NCBI GenBank assembly: GCA_025935595.1
Contig: JAICUZ010000019.1
Span: 1 to 18,888 of the forward strand
Source: Burkholderiales bacterium
Lineage (GTDB): Bacteria > Actinomycetota > Thermoleophilia > Gaiellales > Gaiellaceae
Length of the DNA: 18,888 nt
Reading direction: 5' to 3'
The notes under the pieces were generated by a model. It was not told the origin of the DNA. It saw nothing but the letters and a program-made list of their open reading frames with translations, and ran no database searches. Position numbers and translations under genes: made by a program. Positions 1 through 6,199 of this stretch are shown here, piece after piece (within the stretch, counting starts at the first letter, position 1; the number at the start of each line of letters is the position of its first letter).

Positions 1-35
1 CCCAGACGTCCAATCGACGCCGGCCCGTTGCTGTA

Positions 36-416
36 TCAAATCGCCCGGCACGCGAGTTCACTCGGGCGGGTCGGTAGCTCGACGACGAAGAATTGGTCGG
101 CGGCTCTGACTACGAGCCCGCCGACGAAATGCGTGGATGCGACGATGAACTGGCCCGCCTCTCGCCGGTGCGTAGCGGCGACCGCGGGAACCGTCGCCTG
201 GCATCGTGGGCTGCCACATTCGCAACGAAGGTCGGAGACGAGTCCGATGCGGTCGTAGTTCCACCCACGCCGCGCTTCGCTCAGATCGAGTGGGCTCGAA
301 CGGATCCGACGACGCGTCGCGAGGCTCGGGGCCGTCGATGCGGTCGGTCGCTGCGCGACAGCGCCTCGATGCGCGCCTCGACTTCTCGGGGATCCCACTT
401 CGTGTATTTCAGCCAT
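36..416 (-). pseudogene. Decayed small CxC-x4-C protein gene
   Basis: An ATG at 416 has a good ribosome site (GGAGGG at 426-421, 4 nt spacer), and the frame stays open to a TGA at 38-36 (126 codons). Residues about 53-115 look like a real domain: CECGSPRC gives cysteines 65, 67 and 72, followed by a hydrophobic stretch ending QFFVVEL. This resembles a small actinobacterial family of unknown function with a C-x-C-x4-C knuckle. The first 50 codons in this frame are arginine/serine-rich and not protein-like. In the other two minus frames the same DNA reads DPREVEARIEALSRSD and then DRIDGPEPRDASSDPF, both with GC-rich third positions. I read this as an ancestral gene broken by two frameshifts. 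An intact divergent gene, or sequencing error, remains possible. Confidence 0.4.
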
Positions 417-427
417 GACGCCCTCCG

Positions 428-656
428 GTGATCGAACGGAACGCCGACCAGCTGGGTGGGTCGGCCGCTACTGCTCCAACCCGCGCGCCTGTGGGAGGAC
501 ATTTCGCCGGGCCACATGGCGTGAAGCCCGACGACCACTCCGGCAGGGCCAAATCCTTGTGGCACTGCGAATCTCACCCTACCAGGTCGCCGCCTCAGTC
601 CTGGGCCACGCCAGTCTTCCCGGAGTGTTGCTCGGCTGCGATGCTAACGCTTGGAT
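428..656. other. Gene-free stretch, nothing recognised
   Basis: Between the decayed gene start and the nagA stop I find no convincing ORF, tRNA or terminator-like hairpin with a T-run. The open frames here are short and lack recognisable motifs. It may be a remnant of the same decay seen at 36-416. Confidence 0.4.
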
Positions 657-1757
657 CTAGGCGAAGGCCCGGTCGACGCCCGCGACGACCACGCGCTCGA
701 TCTCGATGCGGTCGTTCAGCACGACGAGGTCGGCGGGGAGGCCGACGTCGATCCGCCCGAGCTCCGGGTCGCCGAGCAGCCCGGCGGGAGCGAGCGTCGC
801 TGCACCGACCGCGTCCTCGATCGGCGCGCCGAGCTCGTGCAGGTTGCGCACCGCTTCGATCATCGTCAGGACGCTTCCCGCGAGCACGCCGTCCGGCCCG
901 CGCACGGCGCCTTCGTGCACCTGTAGGTCGAGCTCCCCGAGGGTCGACGGCCCGTCGTTGCGTGGCGCGGCAGCGATCGCGTCCGAGACGAGCACGGTGC
1001 GTTCGCGCGCCGCCTTCCAGACGGTGCGCGCGGTCTCGGGCGCGAGGTGGATGCCGTCGAGGATGATCGAGACGTAGACGTCGTCGCGCGCGAGCGCTGC
1101 GCCGACGATGCCCGGGTCGCGATGCAGCAGCGGCCGCATCGCGTTGAAGAGATGGGTGACACCGCGCGCCCCGGCGTCGAAGGCGGCGTTCGCCTGCGCG
1201 ACGGTCGCGTCGGTGTGGCCGAGGGATACGACGACCCCGCGCGCGAGCAGCACGTCGACGAGCGCGCCCGCGCCGGCGAGTTCCGGCGCAAGCGTCATCA
1301 CGCGCACCGGGCCGGCGTCGAGCAGCCGCTCGAGCAGCGGCAGGTCCGGATCGCGCCGCGACGATGCCTCATGCGTGCCGAGACGGTTGGGAGAGAGAAA
1401 CGGGCCTTCGAGGTGCATGCCGAGGATCCGAGGCCGTGCGGCATCGTCGACCGGCACTTCGCGCATCGCCGCGAGCACCTGCTCCTCGGGGCTCGTGATC
1501 AGCGTCGGGAGATACGCCGTCACGCCCGTCTCGAGCAGAGCGTCCCCAGCGCGGCGGTACGCGGCCGCGTCCGCGTCGAGGAAGTCGACGCCGCCGAAGC
1601 CGTTCACCTGCAGGTCGACGAAGCCCGGTACCGCGAATCCGCGGCCGCGCTTGCCACCGAGACCGAAGGCGGTGATGCGGCCGTCCGCGATCTCGACGTC
1701 GCCCGCGACGAGCACTCCGTCCACGAGTGCTGCTTCGACTCCCAACCGTCCCGGCAT
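657..1757 (-). CDS. nagA: N-acetylglucosamine-6-phosphate deacetylase
   Basis: 366 aa, about the usual length for NagA, a cytosolic amidohydrolase that converts GlcNAc-6-P to GlcN-6-P and acetate. Family motifs are in order: VPGFVDLQVNG (43-53), HLEGPF with metal ligand E117, LGHTDA with H181, THLFNAM with H202, DGIHL with H237 and the catalytic Asp in VSDA (D259). These match the E. coli metal and catalytic positions. The ATG at 1757 has no Shine-Dalgarno sequence. A promoter-like TTGACC (1793-1788) and TAGACT (1769-1764) with an 18-bp spacer would start transcription about at the ATG, so the mRNA is probably leaderless. It is divergent from the transporter operon and shares its operator region. 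Confidence 0.94.
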   Translation of the reverse strand: MPGRLGVEAALVDGVLVAGDVEIADGRITAFGLGGKRGRGFAVPGFVDLQVNGFGGVDFLDADAAAYRRAGDALLETGVTAYLPTLITSPEEQVLAAMREVPVDDAARPRILGMHLEGPFLSPNRLGTHEASSRRDPDLPLLERLLDAGPVRVMTLAPELAGAGALVDVLLARGVVVSLGHTDATVAQANAAFDAGARGVTHLFNAMRPLLHRDPGIVGAALARDDVYVSIILDGIHLAPETARTVWKAARERTVLVSDAIAAAPRNDGPSTLGELDLQVHEGAVRGPDGVLAGSVLTMIEAVRNLHELGAPIEDAVGAATLAPAGLLGDPELGRIDVGLPADLVVLNDRIEIERVVVAGVDRAFA

Positions 1758-1763
1758 CGCACC

Positions 1764-1793
1764 AGTCTAGAAGCGGTCCCCCGAGTTGGTCAA
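1764..1793 (-). promoter_or_regulatory. Predicted nagA promoter, leaderless
   Basis: On the minus strand, TTGACC (-35) and TAGACT (-10) are separated by 18 bp. Six bases lie between the -10 and the nagA ATG, so transcription would begin at or next to the start codon. The -35 lies inside the palindrome at 1787-1798, so a bound repressor would block polymerase. Prediction from hexamer match only. Confidence 0.5.
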
Positions 1794-1798
1794 TACCA
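1787..1798. promoter_or_regulatory. DasR-like operator O1 (TGGTCAATACCA)
   Basis: TGGT-CAAT-ACCA, an inverted repeat with 4-bp arms. It resembles the Streptomyces DasR responsive element (core TGGTCTAGACCA). It covers the predicted nagA -35. The same pattern recurs at 1842-1853 and 3807-3818, and a GntR/UTRA regulator is encoded between them, which makes autoregulated control of the whole cluster likely. Confidence 0.75.
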
Positions 1799-1821
1799 GT
1801 TCGGACAACTTTGACCGGAGC

Positions 1822-1852
1822 TTGCTTGTCTCTGGCCGAGCTGGTCTATACC
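1822..1852 (+). promoter_or_regulatory. Predicted promoter of the transporter operon
   Basis: TTGCTT at 1822-1827 and TCTATA at 1845-1850 (17-bp spacer), or TATACC at 1847-1852 (19-bp spacer), precede the ATG at 1861 by 8-10 nt. There is no Shine-Dalgarno sequence, so the transcript would be leaderless or nearly so. The -10 lies inside operator O2. Confidence 0.4.
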
Positions 1853-1853
1853 A
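1842..1853. promoter_or_regulatory. DasR-like operator O2 (TGGTCTATACCA)
   Basis: TGGT-CTAT-ACCA, 11 of 12 bases identical to the DasR-type core TGGTCTAGACCA. It overlaps the predicted -10 of the ATPase gene and ends 7 nt before its ATG. Its centre is 55 bp from that of O1. Confidence 0.78.
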
Positions 1854-1860
1854 TCGCGCC

Positions 1861-3012
1861 ATGGCGGGGATCACGCTCGACCGGGTGACGAAGGTGTTCG
1901 GCGCCGTCAAGGCCGTCGACGGCGTCTCGCTCGAGGTCGGCGACGGGGAGTTCCTGGTCCTCGTCGGGCCCTCGGGCTGCGGCAAGTCGACGCTCCTTCG
2001 GCTGCTGGCCGGGCTCGAGGACGTGACCGGCGGGACGATCACGATCGGCGACCGGGACGTCACCGACCTTGCCCCGAGGTCGCGCGACATCGCCATGGTC
2101 TTCCAGAGCTACGCGCTCTACCCACACATGACGGTGCGCCAGAACCTCGGCTACGGCCTGCGCGCGCGAAAGACGCCGAAGAACGAGATCGCCCGTCGGG
2201 TGGGCGAGGTCGCCGAGCTGCTCGGCCTCGCCGACCTGCTCGACCGTCGGCCGGCTCACCTTTCGGGCGGCCAGCGGCAGCGGGTCGCCATGGGACGCGC
2301 GATCGTCCGCCAGCCGCAGGCGTTCCTGCTCGACGAGCCGCTCTCGAACCTCGACGCGAAGCTGCGGGTCGGCATGCGCGCCTCGCTGGCGCAGCTCCAC
2401 CAGCGTCTCGGCGTCACGACCGTGTACGTCACGCACGACCAGACCGAGGCGATGACGCTGGGCCAGCGCGTCGCCGTCATGCGCGACGGGCACATACTTC
2501 AATGCGACAGCCCGTCGGAGCTGTACGCGCACCCGAACGACCTCTTCATCGCGGCGTTCATCGGCTCGCCCGCGATGAACCTGGTCGAGGCGTTCCCCGA
2601 CGGGGACACGATCCGCTTCGGGCAGTTCACCCTGCCTGCTCCGCGTGCGCCTCGGCAGGAGCGCGTCGTCCTCGGCATACGGCCGGAGACATTCGGCATC
2701 GGAAACCCCGCTCTGCCGACGATCGACGTGCGCGTCGAGGTGGTCGAGGACCTGGGCTCGGAGGCGCACGTCTTCTTCCATGTCGACGCGCCGCCGATCA
2801 CCGCCGAGGTGCTGGAATCGGCTTCAGAAGAGGTATTGCTGGGCGCCGACCGTGCGCTCTTCACCGCCAGGGTCGACGCCGGCGCGGCGCCGGCGGTGGG
2901 TGCGACCGTGGCGCTCGGCGTCGACGTCGAGCGGTTCCACTACTTCGACGCGGACAGCGGGGCGCGGCTGACCGGCGAACCGATGGCCGCGCTCGCGGGA
3001 GCACAGTCGTGA
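1861..3012 (+). CDS. Sugar ABC transporter ATPase (MsiK/UgpC/MalK type)
   Basis: 383 aa cytosolic ATPase that powers sugar import, presumably with the permeases at 5166 and 6196. Walker A GPSGCGKST is at 36-44, Q-loop Q82, signature LSGGQ at 134-138, Walker B FLLDEP at 155-160 and H-loop H192. The C-terminal ~140 residues form the TOBE/OB regulatory region typical of the MalK/UgpC/MsiK branch. I chose the ATG at 1861 because homology begins at MAGITLDRV; an upstream in-frame TTG at 1786 would put operators O1 and O2 inside the gene. The stop overlaps the next gene's GTG start by 4 nt. In Streptomyces the equivalent MsiK is encoded away from its transporters; here it heads the operon and could still serve other sugar permeases. 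Confidence 0.93.
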   Translation: MAGITLDRVTKVFGAVKAVDGVSLEVGDGEFLVLVGPSGCGKSTLLRLLAGLEDVTGGTITIGDRDVTDLAPRSRDIAMVFQSYALYPHMTVRQNLGYGLRARKTPKNEIARRVGEVAELLGLADLLDRRPAHLSGGQRQRVAMGRAIVRQPQAFLLDEPLSNLDAKLRVGMRASLAQLHQRLGVTTVYVTHDQTEAMTLGQRVAVMRDGHILQCDSPSELYAHPNDLFIAAFIGSPAMNLVEAFPDGDTIRFGQFTLPAPRAPRQERVVLGIRPETFGIGNPALPTIDVRVEVVEDLGSEAHVFFHVDAPPITAEVLESASEEVLLGADRALFTARVDAGAAPAVGATVALGVDVERFHYFDADSGARLTGEPMAALAGAQS

Positions 3013-3764
3013 GCAAGCAACGAGAGACGCGCGAACGTGTCCTCGAGCTGATCGACGAGCTCGGCGTCGGTGACGCGATCCCCTCCGAGCGGCAGCTCGG
3101 CCTCGACCTGTCCGTCTCACGGCTGACGGTCCGCGCGGCGCTCGACGAGCTCGTCCGCGAGGGCTATCTCGTGCGGAGACGCGGCGCCGGGACGTTCGTC
3201 GCCGAGCCGAAGGTCGCGAAAGGGATCGACATCACGTCCTTCAGCGACGACATGCGCGCCCGGGGGCTCACGCCGGCGAGCCGCACGATCGACCTGCGGA
3301 CGATTCCGGCGGGCGCGCGCCTCGGCCGGATCCTGCACGTGTCGCCGTCCGAGCCGGTCGTCGCTGTGAAGCGCCTTCGCCTCGCCGACGGCGAACCGAT
3401 GGCGATCGAGCTGCTGCACGTCCGGTCCTCCCTCGTTCCGGGGCTCACGGCCGCCGATCTCGAGGAGAACTCGTTCTACGACCTCCTCACGAGCCGCTGG
3501 GAGGTGACGATCGTCGGCGGCACCCAGACGGTGGAGCCGACGGTGACGAACGACGAGGAATCGGCAGCGCTCGGCGTGCCGCTCCATTCGCCGGCACTCC
3601 TGTTTGAACGCGTGACGCGGGCGGCGACGGCGGACGTCGTCGAGTACACGAGCTCGACCTACCGCGGCGACCGGTACCGCCTCGTCACCGAGATCGGGGT
3701 AGGTGGCCGGGCGCTCCAGCCGACGTCCGACATCGGACTAGACCAGTTGGCAAATTGGTCTTGA
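3009..3764 (+). CDS. GntR-family regulator, HutC/UTRA subfamily (DasR-like)
   Basis: 251 aa. The N-terminal winged helix (about 8-66, with PSERQL, SRLTVRAAL and GAGTFV) binds DNA. The C-terminal UTRA domain (about 75-235) typically senses a phosphorylated sugar; in DasR and NagR this is GlcN-6-P or GlcNAc-6-P. The GTG at 3009 overlaps the ATPase stop (GTGA) and has GGGAG at 2997-3001. Longer upstream versions of this frame run antisense-like through the ATPase gene and are rejected. Its position between three TGGTCWRTACCA palindromes makes it the probable repressor of nagA, of its own operon and of the binding-protein gene. The effector is inferred, not seen. Confidence 0.92.
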   Translation: MSKQRETRERVLELIDELGVGDAIPSERQLGLDLSVSRLTVRAALDELVREGYLVRRRGAGTFVAEPKVAKGIDITSFSDDMRARGLTPASRTIDLRTIPAGARLGRILHVSPSEPVVAVKRLRLADGEPMAIELLHVRSSLVPGLTAADLEENSFYDLLTSRWEVTIVGGTQTVEPTVTNDEESAALGVPLHSPALLFERVTRAATADVVEYTSSTYRGDRYRLVTEIGVGGRALQPTSDIGLDQLANWS

Positions 3765-3767
3765 CTT
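3740..3767. promoter_or_regulatory. Degenerate operator half-sites and -35 at the gntR end
   Basis: AGACCA (3740-3745) and TGGTCT (3756-3761) form an inverted repeat in the everted order relative to the operators. TGGTCTTGACTT (3756-3767) is a weak match to the operator and contains a -35-like TTGACT (3761-3766). A poor -10 candidate, GAGCAT, follows at 3785-3790 (18-bp spacer). Together they suggest an internal promoter for the binding-protein gene overlapping the last codons of the regulator. Confidence 0.35.
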
Positions 3768-3806
3768 TTCGGGGAACGCTGTGAGAGCATCCGGATTGAT
3801 GGCAAG

Positions 3807-3818
3807 TGGTCAGTACCA
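3807..3818. promoter_or_regulatory. DasR-like operator O3 (TGGTCAGTACCA)
   Basis: TGGT-CAGT-ACCA in the 81-bp gap between the regulator and the binding-protein gene, 27 nt before its ATG. The flanks AAG/ACT extend the symmetry to AGTGGT...ACCAACT. It lies downstream of the predicted internal promoter, where a repressor would act as a roadblock. Confidence 0.72.
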
Positions 3819-3833
3819 ACTGAGCGGACCCCC

Positions 3834-3838
3834 GGAGG
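3834..3838 (+). promoter_or_regulatory. Strong ribosome binding site of the binding-protein gene
   Basis: GGAGG, 7 nt before the ATG at 3846. It fixes that start and contrasts with the leaderless ATPase and nagA starts and the overlap-coupled genes downstream. This fits the high expression usual for binding proteins. Confidence 0.75.
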
Positions 3839-3845
3839 CTTCCAG

Positions 3846-5093
3846 ATGAAGAGACGCAGCATCGCCGCCCTCTTGCTCGTCACCGTCGTTGCAGCGGCCG
3901 TCGCGGCCACGACGTCGGGCGCGACGAAGAAGGCGAACGCTTCGAGCATCACCGTATGGCTGCAGACGGACGCGCAGTCGGGTTGGGCCGATCTCGTCGC
4001 ATCGGTGAACCAGAAGTTCCAGTCCGACCATCCCGGCACCACCGTGAACATCCAGTACCAGGGTTGGGGCGACCATCTTCAGAAGTTCGACGCCACGCTC
4101 GCGGGCGGCGGCGGACCCGACGTGATCGAGATGGGTAACACCGAGATGACGAAGTACATGGCGGCCGGCGCGTTCGCCGACCTCAGCTCCTCGAAGAGCG
4201 GCTTCGACAACTCGGGAAGCTGGCTGAAGGGCCTCGCCGCGTCGGGCGTCTACAAGGGAAAGACCTACGGCGTGCCGTACTACGCCGGGTCACGCGTGGT
4301 GACCTACCGCTCCGATCTGTTCAAGAAGGCCGGCATCTCCAAGCTGCCGACCTCGACTGCCGCGTACACGGCCGACGCGAAGAAGCTGATGGCGAAGAAC
4401 GGAAAGAAGGGCTTCTCGCCGATCTACATCGCCGGCACCGACTGGTACTTCGGGATGAGCTTCGTGTTCGACTACGGCGGAGGCATCGCCACGCAGGTGA
4501 GCGGCAAGTGGAAGGGCCTGCTCGCCTCGCCGAAGTCGATCGCCGGGTTGACCGCGTACAAGAACTTCTTCGCGGCCACTTCGCGCGCGTCGAAGACGAC
4601 CGACGAGACGCACCCGAACCCCTACGACGTGTACGCACAGGGCCAGGCCGCCTCGATGATCGGGCCGAGCTGGTTCAGCTGCTGCGTCGGCGCGAAGTAC
4701 AAGGGCTCGACCGCGCAGTTCGTCATGCCGGGCCACGTGGCCGGCACTTCGATGCCGGGCTTCCTCGGCGGCTCCGATCTTGCAGTGCCGATCACATCGA
4801 GCCAGAAGGCGCTCGCGACCGACTGGATCAAGGACTTCACGTCCACGAGCTCGGAGAAGACCTTGCAGGCGAAGGGCAACATCCCGAACGCCACCAACCT
4901 GCTCGGCTCGACGGTCAACGAGCGCGCTGCTTCGCGCAGCTGGTTCGTCCCGACCGCCAAGCACTGGGTCGACGTCGAGAACGGCAACATCCTCCGCAAC
5001 ATGCTGGCCCAGATCCTCACCGGAAAGCTGTCCGTCAAGCAGGCGGCACAGTCGGCGAGCGACAACATCGCCTCGGTGCTGAACCAGCCGTAA
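3846..5093 (+). CDS. Extracellular solute-binding protein, family 1 (amino-sugar type)
   Basis: 415 aa, typical for an ABC sugar-binding protein that captures ligand outside the membrane and delivers it to the permease pair. Residues 2-20 form a Sec signal (MKRRS followed by a hydrophobic Leu/Ala/Val core), with a plausible signal-peptidase I site near A30-N31-A32. There is no lipobox cysteine; the only cysteines seen are the adjacent C279-C280, so lipid anchoring is not predicted. The mature start ITVWLQTDAQSGW and the segment GGPDVIEMGNTEMTKY (89-104) are characteristic of family 1 binding proteins. GlcNAc, chitobiose or a muropeptide sugar is inferred from the nagA, nagZ and regulator neighbours. 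The stop is one base before the small ORF at 5095. Confidence 0.92.
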   Translation: MKRRSIAALLLVTVVAAAVAATTSGATKKANASSITVWLQTDAQSGWADLVASVNQKFQSDHPGTTVNIQYQGWGDHLQKFDATLAGGGGPDVIEMGNTEMTKYMAAGAFADLSSSKSGFDNSGSWLKGLAASGVYKGKTYGVPYYAGSRVVTYRSDLFKKAGISKLPTSTAAYTADAKKLMAKNGKKGFSPIYIAGTDWYFGMSFVFDYGGGIATQVSGKWKGLLASPKSIAGLTAYKNFFAATSRASKTTDETHPNPYDVYAQGQAASMIGPSWFSCCVGAKYKGSTAQFVMPGHVAGTSMPGFLGGSDLAVPITSSQKALATDWIKDFTSTSSEKTLQAKGNIPNATNLLGSTVNERAASRSWFVPTAKHWVDVENGNILRNMLAQILTGKLSVKQAAQSASDNIASVLNQP

Positions 5094-5168
5094 CGTGGGC
5101 GTAGGCTTGACGGAGCCCACCAAAGAGCGAAGGCGGCGGCTTTGCCGCCGCCTTCAGCGGGTCCGTTG
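5093..5168 (+). repeat. 76-bp operon element, copy 1 (two-hairpin RNA, before permease 1)
   Basis: First copy of an element repeated at 6123-6198; 64 of 76 bases match without gaps. Hairpin 1 is GTGGGC (5095-5100) with GCCCAC (5115-5120). Its 14-nt loop and the linker CAAAGAGCG are identical in both copies. Hairpin 2 is a perfect 12-bp stem (5129-5140 with 5144-5155) closed by TTT. The element begins on the last base of the binding-protein stop and ends on the TTG start of permease 1. There is no T-run, so it is not a classic intrinsic terminator. It could be an mRNA stabiliser, processing site, protein-binding leader or translational coupler. Confidence 0.85.
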
Positions 5169-5169
5169 A
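5095..5169 (+). CDS. Small Arg-rich ORF 1, coupled to permease 1
   Basis: 24 codons from GTG, beginning MGVGLTEPTKERRRRL and then arginine-rich to the end. Its TGA overlaps the TTG start of permease 1 (TTGA). It begins 2 nt after the binding-protein stop and has no Shine-Dalgarno sequence, so translation would depend on reinitiation. The second copy at 6125 has the same length and 18 of 24 identical residues, with the same overlap. Three codon differences are silent and six change the residue, so peptide-level constraint is not strong. The reading frame may serve to carry ribosomes through the hairpins to the permease start rather than to make a working peptide. No known family is recognised. 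Confidence 0.45.
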   Translation: MGVGLTEPTKERRRRLCRRLQRVR

Positions 5170-6128
5170 GCGAAGGGACGAGTACGGCAACCGCCGCCGG
5201 GACGTTTCCTGTGACGTCCCGGCGGCATCGCCGTCTCTGGGGACGGACCGCGGTCCCGTACGCGCTGATCGCGCCGGTCGTCGTGACGATCGCGTTGATC
5301 CTCGGGTACCCGCTCTACTTCCTCGTCCGGCTCTCGCTGCAGCAGTACGGCCTGTTCGAGCTGATCCGCCACAAGGGTGTCGGTGTCGGGCTCGCCAACT
5401 ATCGCTCGGTCCTGCACGACCAGATCTTCTGGCACACGCTCCTCCGCACGATCGTGTTCACGGCGGCGAACGTGGCGCTGACCATGGTGGTCGGTCTCCT
5501 GATCGCGCTCCTCCTCGTGCAGGTCAGCCGCCCGGTCCGCGTGCTGCTGTCCTCCGGGCTCGTTCTCGTCTGGTCGATGCCCGTCGTCGTCGCCGTGCAG
5601 GTGTGGTACTGGATGACGAACTTCGAGAACGGGGTCGTCAACTACGTGCTGACGCATCTTCACCTCGGCAGCTTCGAGCAGCACGACTGGTACGCGTCGA
5701 CGTTCTCGCAGCTGTCGATGGTGACGCTGCTGATCGTCTGGGGTGCACTGCCGTTCGTCGCGATCACGCTCTACGCGGGGCTCGCGCAGGTCCCGCGCGA
5801 CCTGCTGGAAGCCGCGTCGGTCGACGGCGCCGGCGCGTGGATGAAGTTCCGCGACATCACCCTCCCGATCCTCCGGCCGATCCTGCTCATCCTCACGAGC
5901 CTCTCGATCATCTGGGACTTCGGCGTGTTCACGCAGCCGTACCTGCTGATCGGCCAGTCGAAGGTCACGCCCGGCAATTTCTTGATGAGCATCTACCTCT
6001 TCGAGGAGGGTTACTTCAAGAGCGACTACGGCCGCGGAGCGGCGATCTCGCTGCTGATGCTCGCGATCGTCGGCGTGCTGAGCATCGTCTACGTCCGCCG
6101 CATGGTGCGGATCGGTGTCGAGACGTGA
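5166..6128 (+). CDS. Sugar ABC transporter permease (MalF/UgpA type)
   Basis: 320 aa inner subunit of the sugar importer. A basic N-terminal tail (about 1-27) precedes roughly six membrane helices. The EAA loop that docks the ATPase is at about 215-237 (EAASVDGAGAWMKF then ITLPILRP), matching the MalF-type consensus. I chose TTG at 5166 because the duplicated upstream element places the permease start at the same offset in both copies (TTG here, GTG at 6196). A GTG at 5211 and a TTG at 5142 inside hairpin 2 are alternatives. The TGA overlaps the GTG of the second small ORF. It works with the permease at 6196, the binding protein at 3846 and the ATPase at 1861. Confidence 0.92.
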   Translation: MSEGTSTATAAGTFPVTSRRHRRLWGRTAVPYALIAPVVVTIALILGYPLYFLVRLSLQQYGLFELIRHKGVGVGLANYRSVLHDQIFWHTLLRTIVFTAANVALTMVVGLLIALLLVQVSRPVRVLLSSGLVLVWSMPVVVAVQVWYWMTNFENGVVNYVLTHLHLGSFEQHDWYASTFSQLSMVTLLIVWGALPFVAITLYAGLAQVPRDLLEAASVDGAGAWMKFRDITLPILRPILLILTSLSIIWDFGVFTQPYLLIGQSKVTPGNFLMSIYLFEEGYFKSDYGRGAAISLLMLAIVGVLSIVYVRRMVRIGVET

Positions 6129-6198
6129 GCGTAGGCTTGACGGAGCTCACCAAAGAGCGGAGGCGCCGGCTTGGCCGGCGCCGGGAGCGGGTCTCGTG
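6123..6198 (+). repeat. 76-bp operon element, copy 2 (two-hairpin RNA, before permease 2)
   Basis: Second copy of the element at 5093-5168, same length. Hairpin 1 is GTGAGC (6125-6130) with GCTCAC (6145-6150): relative to copy 1 a G-C pair has become A-T, so pairing is kept. Hairpin 2 has a 9-bp stem (6162-6170 with 6174-6182) in which one G-C pair has become C-G, again compensated. The outer three pairs of copy 1 are lost, but this creates GGGAG (6183-6187), a ribosome site 8 nt before the GTG of permease 2. It overlaps the stop of permease 1 and ends on the start codon of permease 2. Confidence 0.85.
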
Positions 6199-6199
6199 A
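6125..6199 (+). CDS. Small Arg-rich ORF 2, coupled to permease 2
   Basis: 24 codons from GTG, beginning MSVGLTELTKERRRRL, paralogous to the ORF at 5095. Its GTG overlaps the TGA of permease 1 and its own TGA overlaps the GTG of permease 2, so it sits between the two permeases with 4-nt overlaps on both sides. Changes from copy 1 include Gly2 to Ser and Pro8 to Leu; these two substitutions are the two halves of a compensated base pair in hairpin 1. Expression as a peptide is unproven. Confidence 0.45.
   Translation: MSVGLTELTKERRRRLGRRRERVS

Noticed and set aside
1047..1814. 255-codon plus-strand ORF opposite nagA
   Set aside because: Shadow of nagA; no motif and no credible start.
1786..1860. 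N-terminal extension of the ABC ATPase from TTG 1786
   Set aside because: It would place both operators and the promoter inside the gene and adds 25 residues not like the family; homology begins at ATG 1861.
2502..3008. Long frame upstream of the GntR gene
   Set aside because: Arg-rich shadow inside the ATPase gene; the winged-helix domain starts just after GTG 3009.
5129..5155. Hairpin 2 of the 76-bp element as an intrinsic terminator
   Set aside because: No T-run follows, and the next gene's start codon comes 11 nt later; termination here would silence the permeases.
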